Assembly (NCBI RefSeq): GCF_010435915.1
Contig: NZ_JAAFZH010000009.1
Coordinates: forward strand, 213,393-277,392
Reading direction: 5' to 3'
DNA: 64,000 nucleotides
Source: Spirosoma terrae
GTDB taxonomy: Bacteria; Bacteroidota; Bacteroidia; Cytophagales; Spirosomataceae
The notes beneath the pieces were generated by a model. The model did not search any database. It saw only the letters and a program-made list of their open reading frames with translations, and was not told the DNA's origin. The number at the start of each line of letters is the position of its first letter. The first letter of the stretch is position 1. The position numbers and the translations under genes are program-made. This document shows, piece after piece, positions 1 through 9,162 of this stretch.

Positions 1-278
1 ATGCTGTATTTCTTAGCTAGATAACGTAGTGCTTCGCCATAGCCTATATTCTCGATATCCATAACGAAACGAACAGCGTCGCCCGCCTTACCGCACCCGA
101 AGCATTTGTAAATCTGCCGGGCAGGGTTAACATTAAACGATGGCGTTTTCTCATTATGAAACGGGCAACAGGCAATATAATTCGTGCCGCGTTTCTTCAA
201 AGAAACAAAATCATTGATTACTTCCAGAATATCAGAGGCTTGTCGAATCCGATCGACAGTTTCTTCGGGAATGCGCAT
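1..278 (-). CDS. dnaG: DNA primase DnaG, N-terminal part (cut by window edge)
   Basis: This is the first 92 residues of the replicative primase, which makes RNA primers for lagging-strand synthesis. The reverse complement from the ATG at 278 reads MRIPEETVDRIRQASDILEV and continues into a CHC2-type zinc-binding domain. The zinc ligands are C38-x2-H41 and C59-x2-C62, in the order typical of bacterial primases (PYKCFGCG-like second knuckle). The reading frame stays open to base 1, so the TOPRIM catalytic core and the DnaB-binding domain lie outside the window. The gene is divergent from the haloperoxidase-like gene on its right. I saw no -7 box immediately upstream. Identification is firm because the zinc-finger spacing and the N-terminal helix are both characteristic. 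Confidence 0.95.
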   Translation of the reverse strand, partial: MRIPEETVDRIRQASDILEVINDFVSLKKRGTNYIACCPFHNEKTPSFNVNPARQIYKCFGCGKAGDAVRFVMDIENIGYGEALRYLAKKYS

Positions 279-378
279 GGAACCTAGTAACAGAAATAAC
301 GTATTAAAGGTACGGTGAAAGAGAACCCGCTAATCAATTGTTCATTACAAAAACTGAAACAGATCGTGGCTTTGGCAA

Positions 379-386
379 TATTTTTG
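379..386 (+). promoter_or_regulatory. Bacteroidota -7 box candidate (TAttTTTG)
   Basis: The octamer fits the Bacteroidota primary-sigma -7 consensus TAnnTTTG and lies 63 bases before the ATG of the haloperoxidase-like gene. No clear TTTG -33 box is present at the expected 19-20 bp distance, so the call rests on the -7 element only. Confidence 0.4.
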
Positions 387-449
387 CACAATTTTCTAAC
401 TATCAATGTGTAGTACCTACTTCACCATTCCACAGTTAAGTGATTGCAT

Positions 450-1856
450 ATGAAAAGTATTCTACAGAAACTACGTTCTGGCAAAGCATTGCCTGAATAC
501 AAACGATACGGTACTCAAGCGGCTATCATTTTGTTTATCTTCCTGGAAGCGTGTCGTACTCAACCAGTTGATCCTACGGAGACGGGTATGCCGCTCGGTA
601 AAACAGCCGATCTGTATAAGGCCGACGTAGCAACTTCCTGGGCAGGACTCCAGCTAAAACTTACCAAAACAACCCCTGGCTTTTCGCCCGTTGTTGCGGC
701 ACGTGCATACGGTTATGCAGGCTTGGCGATGTATGAAGCAGTTGTGCCGGGTATAAAAGACCGGCAGTCTTTAGTAGGTCAGCTGCAAGGCTTAACAACC
801 CTGCCAAAGCCTGAACTCAATAAAGAATACAACTGGGCTCTCAGTGCTAATAAAGCTGAGGCAACCATGATACGTGCTTTATACCCTACTACGTCAACCA
901 CGAATAAGACTGCTATTGATTCGCTTGAGCAGGCACTTCTGAATGAACTCAAAGACACAAATGAAGATATTAACCAGCGTTCTATAGCGTTTGGTGAGCA
1001 AATTGCAAACGCTCTGTTAGAGTGGTCAAAGTCAGACGGCGGTCACGAAGGATACACCCGTAATTTCCCGGCAAGTTACACAGTCCCTACTGGCCCAGGC
1101 CTTTGGAAAACGACAGAAAATGGTCAGAAGATTCCAATGCAACCTTACTGGGGAACCAATAGAACCTTTATTAAGGCGAACAATGATCTTCCCATGCCAA
1201 AGCCTTTGCCGTATTCGACAGATGTTAAATCTACATTCTTTCAGCAATATCTGGACGTATACACAAAATCAAAAAATCTGACTGACACAGAAAAAGAAAT
1301 CTCTGTTTGGTGGTCTGATAATCCAGGAGAGTCTTTTACGCCACCGGGTCATTCGTATAGTATTGCCAAAATTGCCGTCCAAACGGCTAAAAGTTCGTTA
1401 GATCGAGCGGTAGAAGCGTTCGCCAGAACAGGCATTGCCGTAAATGACGCTTTCATCCTATGCTGGCGCTGTAAGTATGCTTATAACAATTTACGGCCAT
1501 ATACATACGCCAGACTAGCTATCGACCCCAACTGGATACCTTTCTGGCCTGCTCCTCCGTTTCCTGGTTATCCTTCTGGCCATGCTACGCAATCATCAGC
1601 AGCAGCTACTGTTATGACTGGCCTTTACGGAGAGTCCTTCTCCTTTACGGATGTTTCGCACGTTGGTCGCCCTAACGATCCGCTACGTAACATTGCTTTC
1701 AAGGCACGTAGTTTCCAGTCTTTTGAGCAGGCAGCTCAGGAATCAGCCGACTCGCGCTTCTATGGTAACATTCATACGCATCAGGATAATGAGACGGGGT
1801 TGATAGAAGGCAAAAAAATTGGCGCTAATGTAAACTCGCTGAAATGGGCTAAATAA
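450..1856 (+). CDS. Vanadium-haloperoxidase / PAP2-type lipoprotein
   Basis: The 468-residue protein belongs to the vanadium-dependent haloperoxidase branch of the PAP2 phosphatase superfamily. The start is the ATG at 450; a TTG six bases upstream is also in frame. The N-terminus has a hydrophobic stretch ending in a lipobox (FIFLEAC), so it is probably a lipoprotein anchored outside the cytoplasm. Near the C-terminus are the two family signatures: GYPSGHATQS, with the histidine at about residue 378, and an SRFYGNIHTHQDNE block carrying the second histidine and the acidic residue. Members either oxidise halides with peroxide or act as acid phosphatases, and sequence alone does not separate the two. 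It stands alone between dnaG and a small gene on the opposite strand. Confidence 0.85.
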   Translation: MKSILQKLRSGKALPEYKRYGTQAAIILFIFLEACRTQPVDPTETGMPLGKTADLYKADVATSWAGLQLKLTKTTPGFSPVVAARAYGYAGLAMYEAVVPGIKDRQSLVGQLQGLTTLPKPELNKEYNWALSANKAEATMIRALYPTTSTTNKTAIDSLEQALLNELKDTNEDINQRSIAFGEQIANALLEWSKSDGGHEGYTRNFPASYTVPTGPGLWKTTENGQKIPMQPYWGTNRTFIKANNDLPMPKPLPYSTDVKSTFFQQYLDVYTKSKNLTDTEKEISVWWSDNPGESFTPPGHSYSIAKIAVQTAKSSLDRAVEAFARTGIAVNDAFILCWRCKYAYNNLRPYTYARLAIDPNWIPFWPAPPFPGYPSGHATQSSAAATVMTGLYGESFSFTDVSHVGRPNDPLRNIAFKARSFQSFEQAAQESADSRFYGNIHTHQDNETGLIEGKKIGANVNSLKWAK

Positions 1857-1893
1857 CAACATTAGCAAGACCTGTACGTACGCGTGTGATTCA

Positions 1894-2130
1894 CTACGTA
1901 CCAAGCCTGATTTCTGATCTATCAGGGCGATTACTTGCTACGTCGTAATTAATTCCTTCGCGATCCAATAGATCTACAAACGTTGAGTAATCCGCTTTTT
2001 CGACGGAGAAGACGTACCAATTTTCGTAAGGTTCGTTAAAAATTTCTACCTCAGTCAGAGTCGCTTTTTTTTGAAGCAGCTGGTATTGGTTAATCTCAAT
2101 GGAATTCTGCCGGATAAGGAAGTACCACAT
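1894..2130 (-). CDS. Small hypothetical protein, 78 aa
   Basis: Unrecognised. The product starts MWYFLIRQNSIEINQYQLLQ and is rich in aromatic and charged residues. A beta-alpha-beta layout is likely, with strands around FLIR, WYVFSVEK and the ANYDVAS-like region. No signal peptide or membrane segment is present. It is in the same direction as the tail-specific protease gene upstream of it, but a strong hairpin terminator (2150-2203) separates them, so it is either read by leakage or from a promoter I could not see. It converges on the haloperoxidase-like gene with a 37-base gap. It is likely a real gene because the frame is intact and not the shadow of another gene. Confidence 0.6.
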   Translation of the reverse strand: MWYFLIRQNSIEINQYQLLQKKATLTEVEIFNEPYENWYVFSVEKADYSTFVDLLDREGINYDVASNRPDRSEIRLGT

Positions 2131-2149
2131 GATTTGTTTATGATTTTGG

Positions 2150-2203
2150 TACGTACTAAAAACCCCACGTAACAGATTTGCTACGTGGGGTTTTTAGTAC
2201 GTA
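2150..2203. terminator. Bidirectional hairpin terminator, 22-bp perfect stem
   Basis: Perfect inverted repeat of 22 bp (2150-2171 and 2182-2203) with a 10-base loop. The core CCCCACGTA/TACGTGGGG is flanked by A5 on one side and T5 on the other, so it can terminate on either strand. It lies 10 bases past the stop codon of the tail-specific protease gene, which it most likely terminates. Confidence 0.85.
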
Positions 2204-2213
2204 TCAGGTTTGT

Positions 2214-4280
2214 TTATTTATTCACTGCCAGGATGTAATCAGCTAGCACCAACCCTGCTTCATTAAGATACAGGTCTTTTTTCTTCTTAGTGGTGGGTGT
2301 GCCGGTTTCATCAACGGGCGCGCTTATCTGCGACACTTTGCTGGCAGCAGCACGCTTACGTTCGGCTTCTTCCCGCTCTTTACGACGTTTAGACTCCTGC
2401 AGTGATACTACCGTATTCTCTTTTGCTTTCTTAAAGTCAGCCAGATCCTGCGCTAATTGTTTCAACTCAGGGTCTGATTTAAGACGCTGATCAAAACGGT
2501 CACGCAAGCGAGACAGGATTTTATCATCAATTCCGCTCGATTGCTCGTAACGGGTCGATTTGATCTGATCCCAGGGCAACGCACTTGGTTGCGAGCTTTC
2601 GCCATACTCCTCAGCCGAAAAAGCAGATGGTAATTCAATATCTGGCGTAACTCCCTTATGCTGCGTACTACTACCATTTACGCGATAGAACTTCTGAATG
2701 GTCATCTTCACCTGACCAACCTTTTCTGGCTCTTTAGGAAGCCATTGATTCAGATCGATTAGGGTCTGAACTGTTCCTTTCCCGAACGTCTGACCACCAA
2801 CAATGATCCCCCGTTTGTAATCCTGGATAGCGGCCGCAAAAATCTCGGATGCCGATGCGCTAAACCGGTTAACCAGAACGGCCATTGGCCCATCATACGT
2901 AACACTTGGATCAGGATCGGTATAAACTTCCGTTTCGCCGGTCGATTCACGTACCTGAACAACTGGCCCTTTAGGAATGAACAAACCCGTCAGGTTAATA
3001 GCTTCCGTTAATGATCCACCTCCATTATCACGCAGGTCGATGACAATACCATCCACTTTTTCGGTCTTAAGTTCTTCAATGAATCTCTTGACATCGCTGG
3101 TTGTACTGCTAAACCCTTCTTCGCGCTTCCGGGCTCCTTCAAAATCGCGATAGAACATAGGAATATTGATAACACCGATTTTAAACGAACGTCCGTTATC
3201 ACTTACTTCTATTGTTTCTTTTTTAGCGCGCTGTTCTTCCAGTTTAATCTTCTCCCGAACCAGGCGAATTTCTTTAGGTGGTGCGCCAGCAATAGCATTT
3301 GGCGAAATAACCTGTAAACGAACCACTGTACCTTTAGGCCCTTTGATTAGTTTGACTACGTCATCGACCTGCCAGTTCATTGTATTCACCATTGGGCCAT
3401 TATCGCCCTGCGCTACACCCGCTATCTTATCTTCCTTATTAAGCAGTTTACTTTTAAAAGCTGGACCGCCCGGCAATACTTCGGTAATGCGGATGTAATC
3501 GCCATCTTCGCGTAGCATGGCTCCGATCCCTTCCAGCGACTGACTCATTTCCTGATTAAACCGATCGGCATTGGAAGGAGATAGATAATTGGTATGCGGG
3601 TCGAGTGCTTCAGCGAACGAGTTCATGTACATTTGGAATACGTCTGCACTTTTTACCCGGTTCACAGCCTTATCGAGGTTGCTATAGCGTTGCGTCATTA
3701 ACGCGACAACCGCGCTATCCTTACGGTTACCCAGACGGAGTTCCAGCGCCTGATTTTTGAGAATCTTGCGCCAGAGTTCATTTTGCTCTTCTACGGTTTT
3801 GGGCCAGCTTGCTTTCTCCCGATCCGTATTGAATGTTTCGTCTTCCGTAAATGAAAGCGGTTTTTTAAGCTGCTCCTTTATAAAGTCGCTACGTTCCTGA
3901 TAGCGTTTACGAAAGATATTGTAAAGGTCATAGGCAGCCGTAAGATCACCGTTAACTAACGCATCATCAATCTGGTAGCGGTATTTTTCAAGCGATGCTA
4001 CGTCAGAGGCCAACAAATAGGTTTTACTATTATCGACCTCCTTCAAATAATTATCCCACACTACTGACGATAGAGAGTCGTTCAGCCGCACTTTCCGATA
4101 ATGATACGTTGTTAACAACTTGGCTACCAACGATTCTACCTTCTCCTGAGAGATAGACGGTTTCAAATCGTCGGATGGAGACGATGTTGGCGCCAGATGT
4201 AAGGGCGCACCGCCCGAAGGCGAATCCGGCTGAAAGCTTAACATCAGCACGGGTAAAAGGGTCACCAGATACTTCTTCAT
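2214..4280 (-). CDS. prc: Carboxy-terminal processing (tail-specific) protease, S41 family
   Basis: A 688-residue periplasmic serine protease that degrades or trims proteins from the C-terminus. The order is a Sec signal peptide (MKKYLVTLLPVLMLSF), an N-terminal helical region, a PDZ domain (around LEGIGAMLREDGDYI) that binds substrate C-termini, and the S41 catalytic core. The core carries the serine in RFSASASEIFAAA and the lysine in GGQTFGKGTVQ, the Ser-Lys dyad of Prc/Tsp. A charged lysine/glutamate-rich C-terminal region follows, as in the long Prc form rather than the shorter CtpA form. The FKBP isomerase gene lies upstream on the same strand with a 93-base gap, so the two may be expressed together as an envelope protein-quality pair. 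Confidence 0.93.
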   Translation of the reverse strand: MKKYLVTLLPVLMLSFQPDSPSGGAPLHLAPTSSPSDDLKPSISQEKVESLVAKLLTTYHYRKVRLNDSLSSVVWDNYLKEVDNSKTYLLASDVASLEKYRYQIDDALVNGDLTAAYDLYNIFRKRYQERSDFIKEQLKKPLSFTEDETFNTDREKASWPKTVEEQNELWRKILKNQALELRLGNRKDSAVVALMTQRYSNLDKAVNRVKSADVFQMYMNSFAEALDPHTNYLSPSNADRFNQEMSQSLEGIGAMLREDGDYIRITEVLPGGPAFKSKLLNKEDKIAGVAQGDNGPMVNTMNWQVDDVVKLIKGPKGTVVRLQVISPNAIAGAPPKEIRLVREKIKLEEQRAKKETIEVSDNGRSFKIGVINIPMFYRDFEGARKREEGFSSTTSDVKRFIEELKTEKVDGIVIDLRDNGGGSLTEAINLTGLFIPKGPVVQVRESTGETEVYTDPDPSVTYDGPMAVLVNRFSASASEIFAAAIQDYKRGIIVGGQTFGKGTVQTLIDLNQWLPKEPEKVGQVKMTIQKFYRVNGSSTQHKGVTPDIELPSAFSAEEYGESSQPSALPWDQIKSTRYEQSSGIDDKILSRLRDRFDQRLKSDPELKQLAQDLADFKKAKENTVVSLQESKRRKEREEAERKRAAASKVSQISAPVDETGTPTTKKKKDLYLNEAGLVLADYILAVNK

Positions 4281-4373
4281 CTACATTACCCAAGTTAATT
4301 GCGAACGAGTGAATGCGTGTAAGAACGAAAAAACTTATCCAATTTATTGTTCCTATACGCAATCACGATTCAC

Positions 4374-5144
4374 TCATTGTTTAACAATATCAAGTAATTC
4401 AACATCAAAGACCAGGGTTGAACCCGGTTTAATGTCGGCACCTGCACCACGATCGCCATACGCCAGATCGGAAGGGATGTATAATTTCCACTTCGACCCA
4501 ACTGGCATCAGTTGCAAAGCCTCCGTCCAGCCTTTGATTACTTCATTAACCCCAAACTCAGCGGGTTGACCACGTTCTACCGAACTATCGAACACTGTTC
4601 CGTTTAATAACCGGCCAGTATAATGTACTTTAACCCGATCCGTAGCAGTTGGTTTAGCGCCTGTGCCTTCTTTTTCAACTGTGTACTGTAAGCCGCTCGC
4701 TGTCGTTTTTACGCCTTCTTTGGTTTTATTTTCAGCTAAGAACGCTTCCCCAACTTTTTTATTCTCGGCAGATACTTTCGAATTTTCAGCCGTACGAACC
4801 GCCATTTGCTTCTGCATGAAGGTATTCATGACCTGGCTAGCCTGCTCCATCGAAATGCGAGTGTTTTGCCCTTTCAATGCATCGTCGATCCCATTAGCCA
4901 ACAAAGCACTATTTAAATCGGCAATGCCCTGCTGTTTTAAATTTTGGGCCATAAACAGGCCAATGCTGTAGCTAATAGAGTCTTGGGTTGAGACTAGCGC
5001 ACTACTGGGAGCTGGCTTGGCAGCTGTTGGCTTAGCGACTGAAGTAGGCTTTTTAACAGCTGGCTTTTTAACTTGTGCAGTCGCAGAACTGGCGACAAAA
5101 ACGGCCGACGCAACACCGGCCAGCATCCATTGGTTGAACTTCAT
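4374..5144 (-). CDS. FKBP-type peptidyl-prolyl cis-trans isomerase, exported
   Basis: A 256-residue exported prolyl isomerase. I choose the ATG at 5144 because it opens a clear signal peptide (MKFNQWMLAGVASAVFVASS, then ATAQ); the frame stays open further upstream but without similarity. A lysine/proline/alanine-rich linker follows. Then comes an FKBP N-terminal dimerisation-type helical domain (TQDSISYSIGLFMAQNLKQQ and onward) and a C-terminal FKBP domain with VKVHYTGRLLNGTVFDSS and LAYGDRGAG. This resembles FkpA/Mip periplasmic folding factors. It sits just upstream of the tail-specific protease gene on the same strand and is divergent from atpA. Confidence 0.92.
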   Translation of the reverse strand: MKFNQWMLAGVASAVFVASSATAQVKKPAVKKPTSVAKPTAAKPAPSSALVSTQDSISYSIGLFMAQNLKQQGIADLNSALLANGIDDALKGQNTRISMEQASQVMNTFMQKQMAVRTAENSKVSAENKKVGEAFLAENKTKEGVKTTASGLQYTVEKEGTGAKPTATDRVKVHYTGRLLNGTVFDSSVERGQPAEFGVNEVIKGWTEALQLMPVGSKWKLYIPSDLAYGDRGAGADIKPGSTLVFDVELLDIVKQ

Positions 5145-5527
5145 GTGAACTAAAAACGGGGTAATACGGAAAATTTGATTTATTGATAAAACGTGAACAG
5201 ATAGCAGAAAAGTTTGGACACCTAGAGTTTCGATAAAATTTTGTCGAATAATTGTAGCGCAAAACCTCACTAACGAACAACAAAACATTATTCTATCCTG
5301 CCTATAAAAGTAACGAAACCCATCTGCTTTTGCTATTATAACCTTCTTAAAATACTCCAAATTTGGACAAACGGTTTTAGCATTCGTTTAGCGGCTTATG
5401 TTATATATAGCGCTCTATCGGAAAAGTCTAAGATTCAGGATCGAAATATAGAAAAGATCGCATTTTTATTAAATTTTAATCGTACCTTTGCGGCCGAAAA
5501 ACAATCTCTAAATTTCATCCTACTTAT
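5145..5527. other. Divergent intergenic region between FKBP gene and atpA
   Basis: This 383-base AT-rich region separates the leftward isomerase gene from rightward atpA. It contains the atpA -7 box at 5483-5490. Open frame continues upstream of the isomerase start to 5360 but shows no recognisable protein. I see no RNA gene or repeat in it. Confidence 0.6.
5483..5490 (+). promoter_or_regulatory. atpA -7 promoter box (TAccTTTG)
   Basis: Exact match to the Bacteroidota TAnnTTTG -7 consensus, 37 bases before the atpA ATG, preceded by an AT-rich tract. The -33 element is poorly matched. Confidence 0.55.
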
Positions 5528-7102
5528 ATGGAATCCGTAAGACCCGACGAGATATCAGCCATTCTGCGTCAGCAGTTAGCCGGTACGCAAACCGAGGCTG
5601 AACTCGAAGAAGTCGGTACGGTGCTGCAAATCGGCGACGGCGTAGCGCGTATCTATGGCCTCTCGAAAGCGCAGGCCGGCGAATTGCTGTTGTTTAGTAA
5701 CGGACTTCAGGCCATGGCCCTGAACCTTGAAGAAGATAACGTTGGTGCCGTATTACTTGGCGACTATTCAGACGTCAAAGAAGGCGATACAGTTAAACGT
5801 ACCAACCAGATTGCCTATGTTAACGTTGGTGATGGTATCCTTGGCCGGGTAGTAAATACGCTTGGTCAGCCGATCGACGGTATGGGCCCAATTCAGGGAG
5901 AACTGTTTCCGATGCCGCTGGAGCGGAAAGCACCAGGTGTTATTTATCGCCAGCCGGTAAATGAACCGCTGCAAACAGGTATTAAGGCTATCGATGCTAT
6001 GATACCCATCGGCCGGGGTCAGCGTGAATTAATTATTGGTGACCGGCAAACAGGCAAAACGGCTGTTGCTATCGACACCATTATCAACCAGAAAGAATTC
6101 TACGATAAAGGCGAGCCCGTATTCTGTATCTACGTCGCTTGTGGTCAGAAAGCCTCTACGGTAAAACAAGTCGAGCAAACGCTACGTAAAGCTGGTGCTA
6201 TGGACTATACCGTTGTGGTATCAGCAAACGCATCTGACCCTTCTCCAATGCAATTCTTTGCTCCATTTACAGGGGCTGCTATTGGTGAATATTTCCGCGA
6301 TACGGGCCGTCCTGCTCTGGTCGTTTATGATGATCTGTCGAAACAGGCGGTTGCCTACCGTGAGGTATCGCTGCTACTACGTCGCCCACCAGGACGTGAA
6401 GCGTATCCAGGAGACGTATTCTACCTGCACAGCCGTTTGCTGGAGCGGGCTGCTAAAATCAATAGCAACGACGACATCGCCCGAAACATGAACGATTTAC
6501 CTCCTGTTCTGAAAGACAAGGTTAAAGGTGGTGGTTCATTAACAGCGCTTCCAATCATTGAAACGCAGGCTGGCGACGTATCGGCTTATATTCCAACGAA
6601 CGTAATTTCGATCACTGATGGTCAGATCTTCCTGGAGTCGAACTTGTTCAACTCAGGTATTCGCCCAGCTATCAACGTAGGTATTTCGGTATCTCGCGTA
6701 GGTGGTAACGCTCAGATCAAATCAATGAAGAAAGTTGCTGGTACGTTGAAACTTGATCAGGCCCAGTTCCGCGAACTTGAAGCGTTCGCCAAATTCGGTT
6801 CTGATCTTGATGCCTCTACCAAGCTAACGATCGAACGTGGTCGCCGGAACCAGGAAATGCTGAAACAACCTCAGTATTCGCCAGTACCGGTTGAACAACA
6901 AGTCGCTATCATCTACGCTTCTACAAACGGATTGCTTGATAAAGTACCCGTAAACAAAGTGAAGGCGTTTGAAAGCGAGTTTGCCATGATCTTGAGCGCT
7001 CAATACCCTGCCGTGCTGAACGACCTTCGTGCCGGAAAACTCACGGACGAAGCAACTGCTACCCTTAAGAAAGTAGCCGCTGAGCTATCAGCACAATACT
7101 AA
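5528..7102 (+). CDS. atpA: F1F0 ATP synthase alpha subunit
   Basis: A 524-residue alpha subunit of the F1 catalytic head. It has the N-terminal beta-barrel, the nucleotide-binding domain with Walker A GDRQTGKT (residues 171-178), the alpha-subunit signature around [20 protein letters not shown], and the C-terminal helical domain. Length is normal. The usual upstream partners (a, c, b and delta subunit genes) are absent: the gene to the left is an unrelated isomerase on the other strand, so alpha and gamma form a detached unit with their own promoter. It is followed by atpG after a 99-base gap filled by a long hairpin. Confidence 0.98.
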   Translation: MESVRPDEISAILRQQLAGTQTEAELEEVGTVLQIGDGVARIYGLSKAQAGELLLFSNGLQAMALNLEEDNVGAVLLGDYSDVKEGDTVKRTNQIAYVNVGDGILGRVVNTLGQPIDGMGPIQGELFPMPLERKAPGVIYRQPVNEPLQTGIKAIDAMIPIGRGQRELIIGDRQTGKTAVAIDTIINQKEFYDKGEPVFCIYVACGQKASTVKQVEQTLRKAGAMDYTVVVSANASDPSPMQFFAPFTGAAIGEYFRDTGRPALVVYDDLSKQAVAYREVSLLLRRPPGREAYPGDVFYLHSRLLERAAKINSNDDIARNMNDLPPVLKDKVKGGGSLTALPIIETQAGDVSAYIPTNVISITDGQIFLESNLFNSGIRPAINVGISVSRVGGNAQIKSMKKVAGTLKLDQAQFRELEAFAKFGSDLDASTKLTIERGRRNQEMLKQPQYSPVPVEQQVAIIYASTNGLLDKVPVNKVKAFESEFAMILSAQYPAVLNDLRAGKLTDEATATLKKVAAELSAQY

Positions 7103-7105
7103 ACT

Positions 7106-7190
7106 AGTTTTCAGTTTTCAGTCTTTAGTTTTCAGTTGATGATGCAAGACCGCTTCGCAACTGAAAACTAAAAACTGAAAACTGAAAACT
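7106..7190. repeat. 33-bp inverted repeat between atpA and atpG
   Basis: Left arm 7106-7138 and right arm 7158-7190 pair over 33 bp with a single mismatch around a 19-base loop. Both arms are built from reiterated AGTTTTCAGT-like words. It fills almost the whole atpA-atpG gap and ends 11 bases before the atpG start, so it would fold in the joint mRNA. It lacks a following T-run on the plus strand, so it is not a standard terminator; processing, stabilisation or partial attenuation is possible. Confidence 0.85.
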
Positions 7191-7201
7191 TTAAGAAGAC
7201 T

Positions 7202-8086
7202 ATGGCATCTCTTAAAGAAGTACGCGCCCGTATATCCTCCATCAACTCGACGCAGCAAATTACGAAAGCCATGAAAATGGTGGCTGCTGCTAAGTTGCGC
7301 CGGGCTCAGGATAATATTACGCAACTACGTCCGTACGCTCAGAAACTCAGTCAAATGCTCGGAACCGTTTCAGCCGGAGCTGAGACGGCCTCAGATAGCC
7401 CCTACAAACAAGCTCGGGCTATAGACCGCGTTTTATTGATCGTTATTACATCTGATCGAGGTCTGTGTGGTGCATTCAATACAAACGCAATCAAGGGCGC
7501 ACTAACGTTGATAGAGGAGAAATACGCAGCTCAATATCGGGCTGGTAATCTCGAAATTATGGCAATCGGTAAGAAAGGTGCAGAAGCCTTTCAACGCCGG
7601 GGCTTTAAAGTCAATACAACGCACAGTACTGTTTATAGCTCCTTGAGCTTTGCAACCGTTCGGGCAGCGGCCGAAGAAGCAATGAACGATTATGCTGCGG
7701 GTTTGTACGACGTAGTAGAAATCGTTTACAACGAGTTCCGGAATGCTGCCGTACAAATTGTACGTACCGAGCAAATGCTACCTATTGTTTCGGCTACCCC
7801 AGCTTCTGAAACTTCTTCGTCTATCAATTATATTTTTGAGCCCTCAGAAGAAGAGATTGTTACGGAGTTGATTCCTAAAACAATCAAAACCCAGCTGTAT
7901 AAAGCCGTGCTCGACTCAAACGCAGCCTTCTATGGTGCGCAGATGACAGCTATGGATAAAGCAACAGAAAATGCTGGAGAGCTTTTGAAACAGCTTCGTT
8001 TGGTCTATAACCGGACTCGACAAGCTGCCATCACAACTGAGATTCTTGAAATCGTTGGTGGTGCAGAAGCACTGGCAAGCGCTTAA
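7202..8086 (+). CDS. atpG: F1F0 ATP synthase gamma subunit
   Basis: A 294-residue gamma subunit, the central rotor shaft of F1. The N-terminal helix begins MASLKEVRARISSINSTQQI and continues with TKAMKMVAAAKLRRAQ, the strongly conserved gamma signature. The C-terminal helix ends with YNRTRQAAITTEILEIVGGA, also conserved. It is co-directional with atpA. The hairpin between them may help set the 3:1 alpha to gamma ratio (inference). A strong terminator follows directly. Confidence 0.97.
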   Translation: MASLKEVRARISSINSTQQITKAMKMVAAAKLRRAQDNITQLRPYAQKLSQMLGTVSAGAETASDSPYKQARAIDRVLLIVITSDRGLCGAFNTNAIKGALTLIEEKYAAQYRAGNLEIMAIGKKGAEAFQRRGFKVNTTHSTVYSSLSFATVRAAAEEAMNDYAAGLYDVVEIVYNEFRNAAVQIVRTEQMLPIVSATPASETSSSINYIFEPSEEEIVTELIPKTIKTQLYKAVLDSNAAFYGAQMTAMDKATENAGELLKQLRLVYNRTRQAAITTEILEIVGGAEALASA

Positions 8087-8099
8087 CTATAGAATTGTA

Positions 8100-8166
8100 T
8101 TTAGGCTATAAAAACAGATGGCCTCCTGATTCAGGAGGCCATCTGTTTTTATAGCCTAAATTTTTT
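8100..8166 (+). terminator. Strong intrinsic terminator after atpG
   Basis: A perfect 30-bp inverted repeat (8100-8129 and 8131-8160) is followed by T6 at 8161-8166. It lies 13 bases after the atpG stop. Confidence 0.9.
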
Positions 8167-8476
8167 AGCTACTTGCAACGGTTCGGGTAATTATGGCGTC
8201 ATAGATCATAAACTATGGCAGCATCTGACAGCGATGATCTAACGCTATAAAGACGGGTTTCTGCCGTAGGAGCCTAGCACAAGATTCTATACCTGTAAAT
8301 GGTCGTTAAAAAATCTTAAAAGAGAAATATACCACTGTAAATCAACAAATTAACTCACAAAAAATACCTAAGCTATGCAATAACAGCCGGAACGAATACC
8401 CTATATATTTAGTTATAAAAGTGTCATATACGAACGACGCTTTTCTTTACGTTAAGTAATCGGTTTGACACCCAAA
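8167..8476. other. Intergenic region with no recognised feature
   Basis: About 310 AT-rich bases between the atpG terminator and the DUF4136 lipoprotein gene. I see no open frame of note, RNA gene or repeat. A near -7 box (TATATTTA) occurs around 8403, but it is not an exact match. Confidence 0.5.
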
Positions 8477-9061
8477 ATGATCTCAAAACTCATGAAAATC
8501 AAAAGCATAATTTGCAGCCTGTTTGTCGTCGGTACGCTGGCGTCCTGCGCCCCCTCTATTACGGTTAAGTACGATTACGATCCTAAAGTAAACGTTCGTC
8601 AATTTACTACGTATCGTATCGAAGCTGACCGTCAACGTAACGCCGACCCTATTGTGGGTAGTAATCTGAACCAGCGCCGGATTGCCGATGCGTTGGATCA
8701 ATCGCTGAAAGCACGTGGCTATAAGCCCGTAACTCAGGGTGAAGCGGATCTGGTTGTTCGTTTCTTTACCGATTCCCGCGATCGTCAGCAAATCCAGTCC
8801 AATAATATGTACTCACCTTATTCCTGGTGGTACGGTGGTATGGGCAATAATGTTTATTCTCGCCAGTACGAAGAAAACCGTGTCGTTATCAACGTGATTG
8901 ACGCTCGTACCAATGATATCGTTTGGCAAGGCTGGGCCACTGGCCAGCTTAACAATCGCAACAAAGAACGCGATCGGGATCAAACGTTCCGTGAAACTGT
9001 TACCAGTATCATGAAGAATTTCCCAGAGAGCGCCGGACAAGATTACGGTGCCGCCCGGTAA
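8477..9061 (+). CDS. DUF4136 lipoprotein
   Basis: A 194-residue lipoprotein of the DUF4136 family. The start could be the ATG at 8477 or the one at 8492; both give a signal sequence ending in the lipobox LASC. The mature part begins APSITVKYDYDPKVNVRQF. It contains the typical DUF4136 progression: a strand near the start, a KxxGYK-like segment after the LDQSLKARGY helix, and an IVWQGWATG strand near the end. Function of the family is unknown; members are envelope lipoproteins. It is followed by a terminator and stands alone. Confidence 0.82.
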   Translation: MISKLMKIKSIICSLFVVGTLASCAPSITVKYDYDPKVNVRQFTTYRIEADRQRNADPIVGSNLNQRRIADALDQSLKARGYKPVTQGEADLVVRFFTDSRDRQQIQSNNMYSPYSWWYGGMGNNVYSRQYEENRVVINVIDARTNDIVWQGWATGQLNNRNKERDRDQTFRETVTSIMKNFPESAGQDYGAAR

Positions 9062-9078
9062 TTTGTTGTCATCATTTT

Positions 9079-9115
9079 AAAAAGCCCATAGCTCAATTGA
9101 GTTATGGGCTTTTTT
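9079..9115 (+). terminator. Intrinsic terminator after the DUF4136 gene
   Basis: A hairpin with arms AAAAAGCCCATA and TATGGGCTTTTTT surrounds a CTCAATTGAG palindrome, with the T-run in the right arm. It lies 18 bases past the stop codon. Confidence 0.85.
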
Positions 9116-9162
9116 ATGGATTAAGCTTTTTGTTTATTTGCGCCTTTCGCGTTTATCCAGTC

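Noticed and set aside
2150..2203. Attachment site or mobile-element end
   Set aside because: The inverted repeat is explained by a terminator; no integrase or transposase is nearby.
7118..7324. 68-codon leftward frame over the atpA-atpG hairpin
   Set aside because: It reads through the low-complexity hairpin and the atpG start in antisense.
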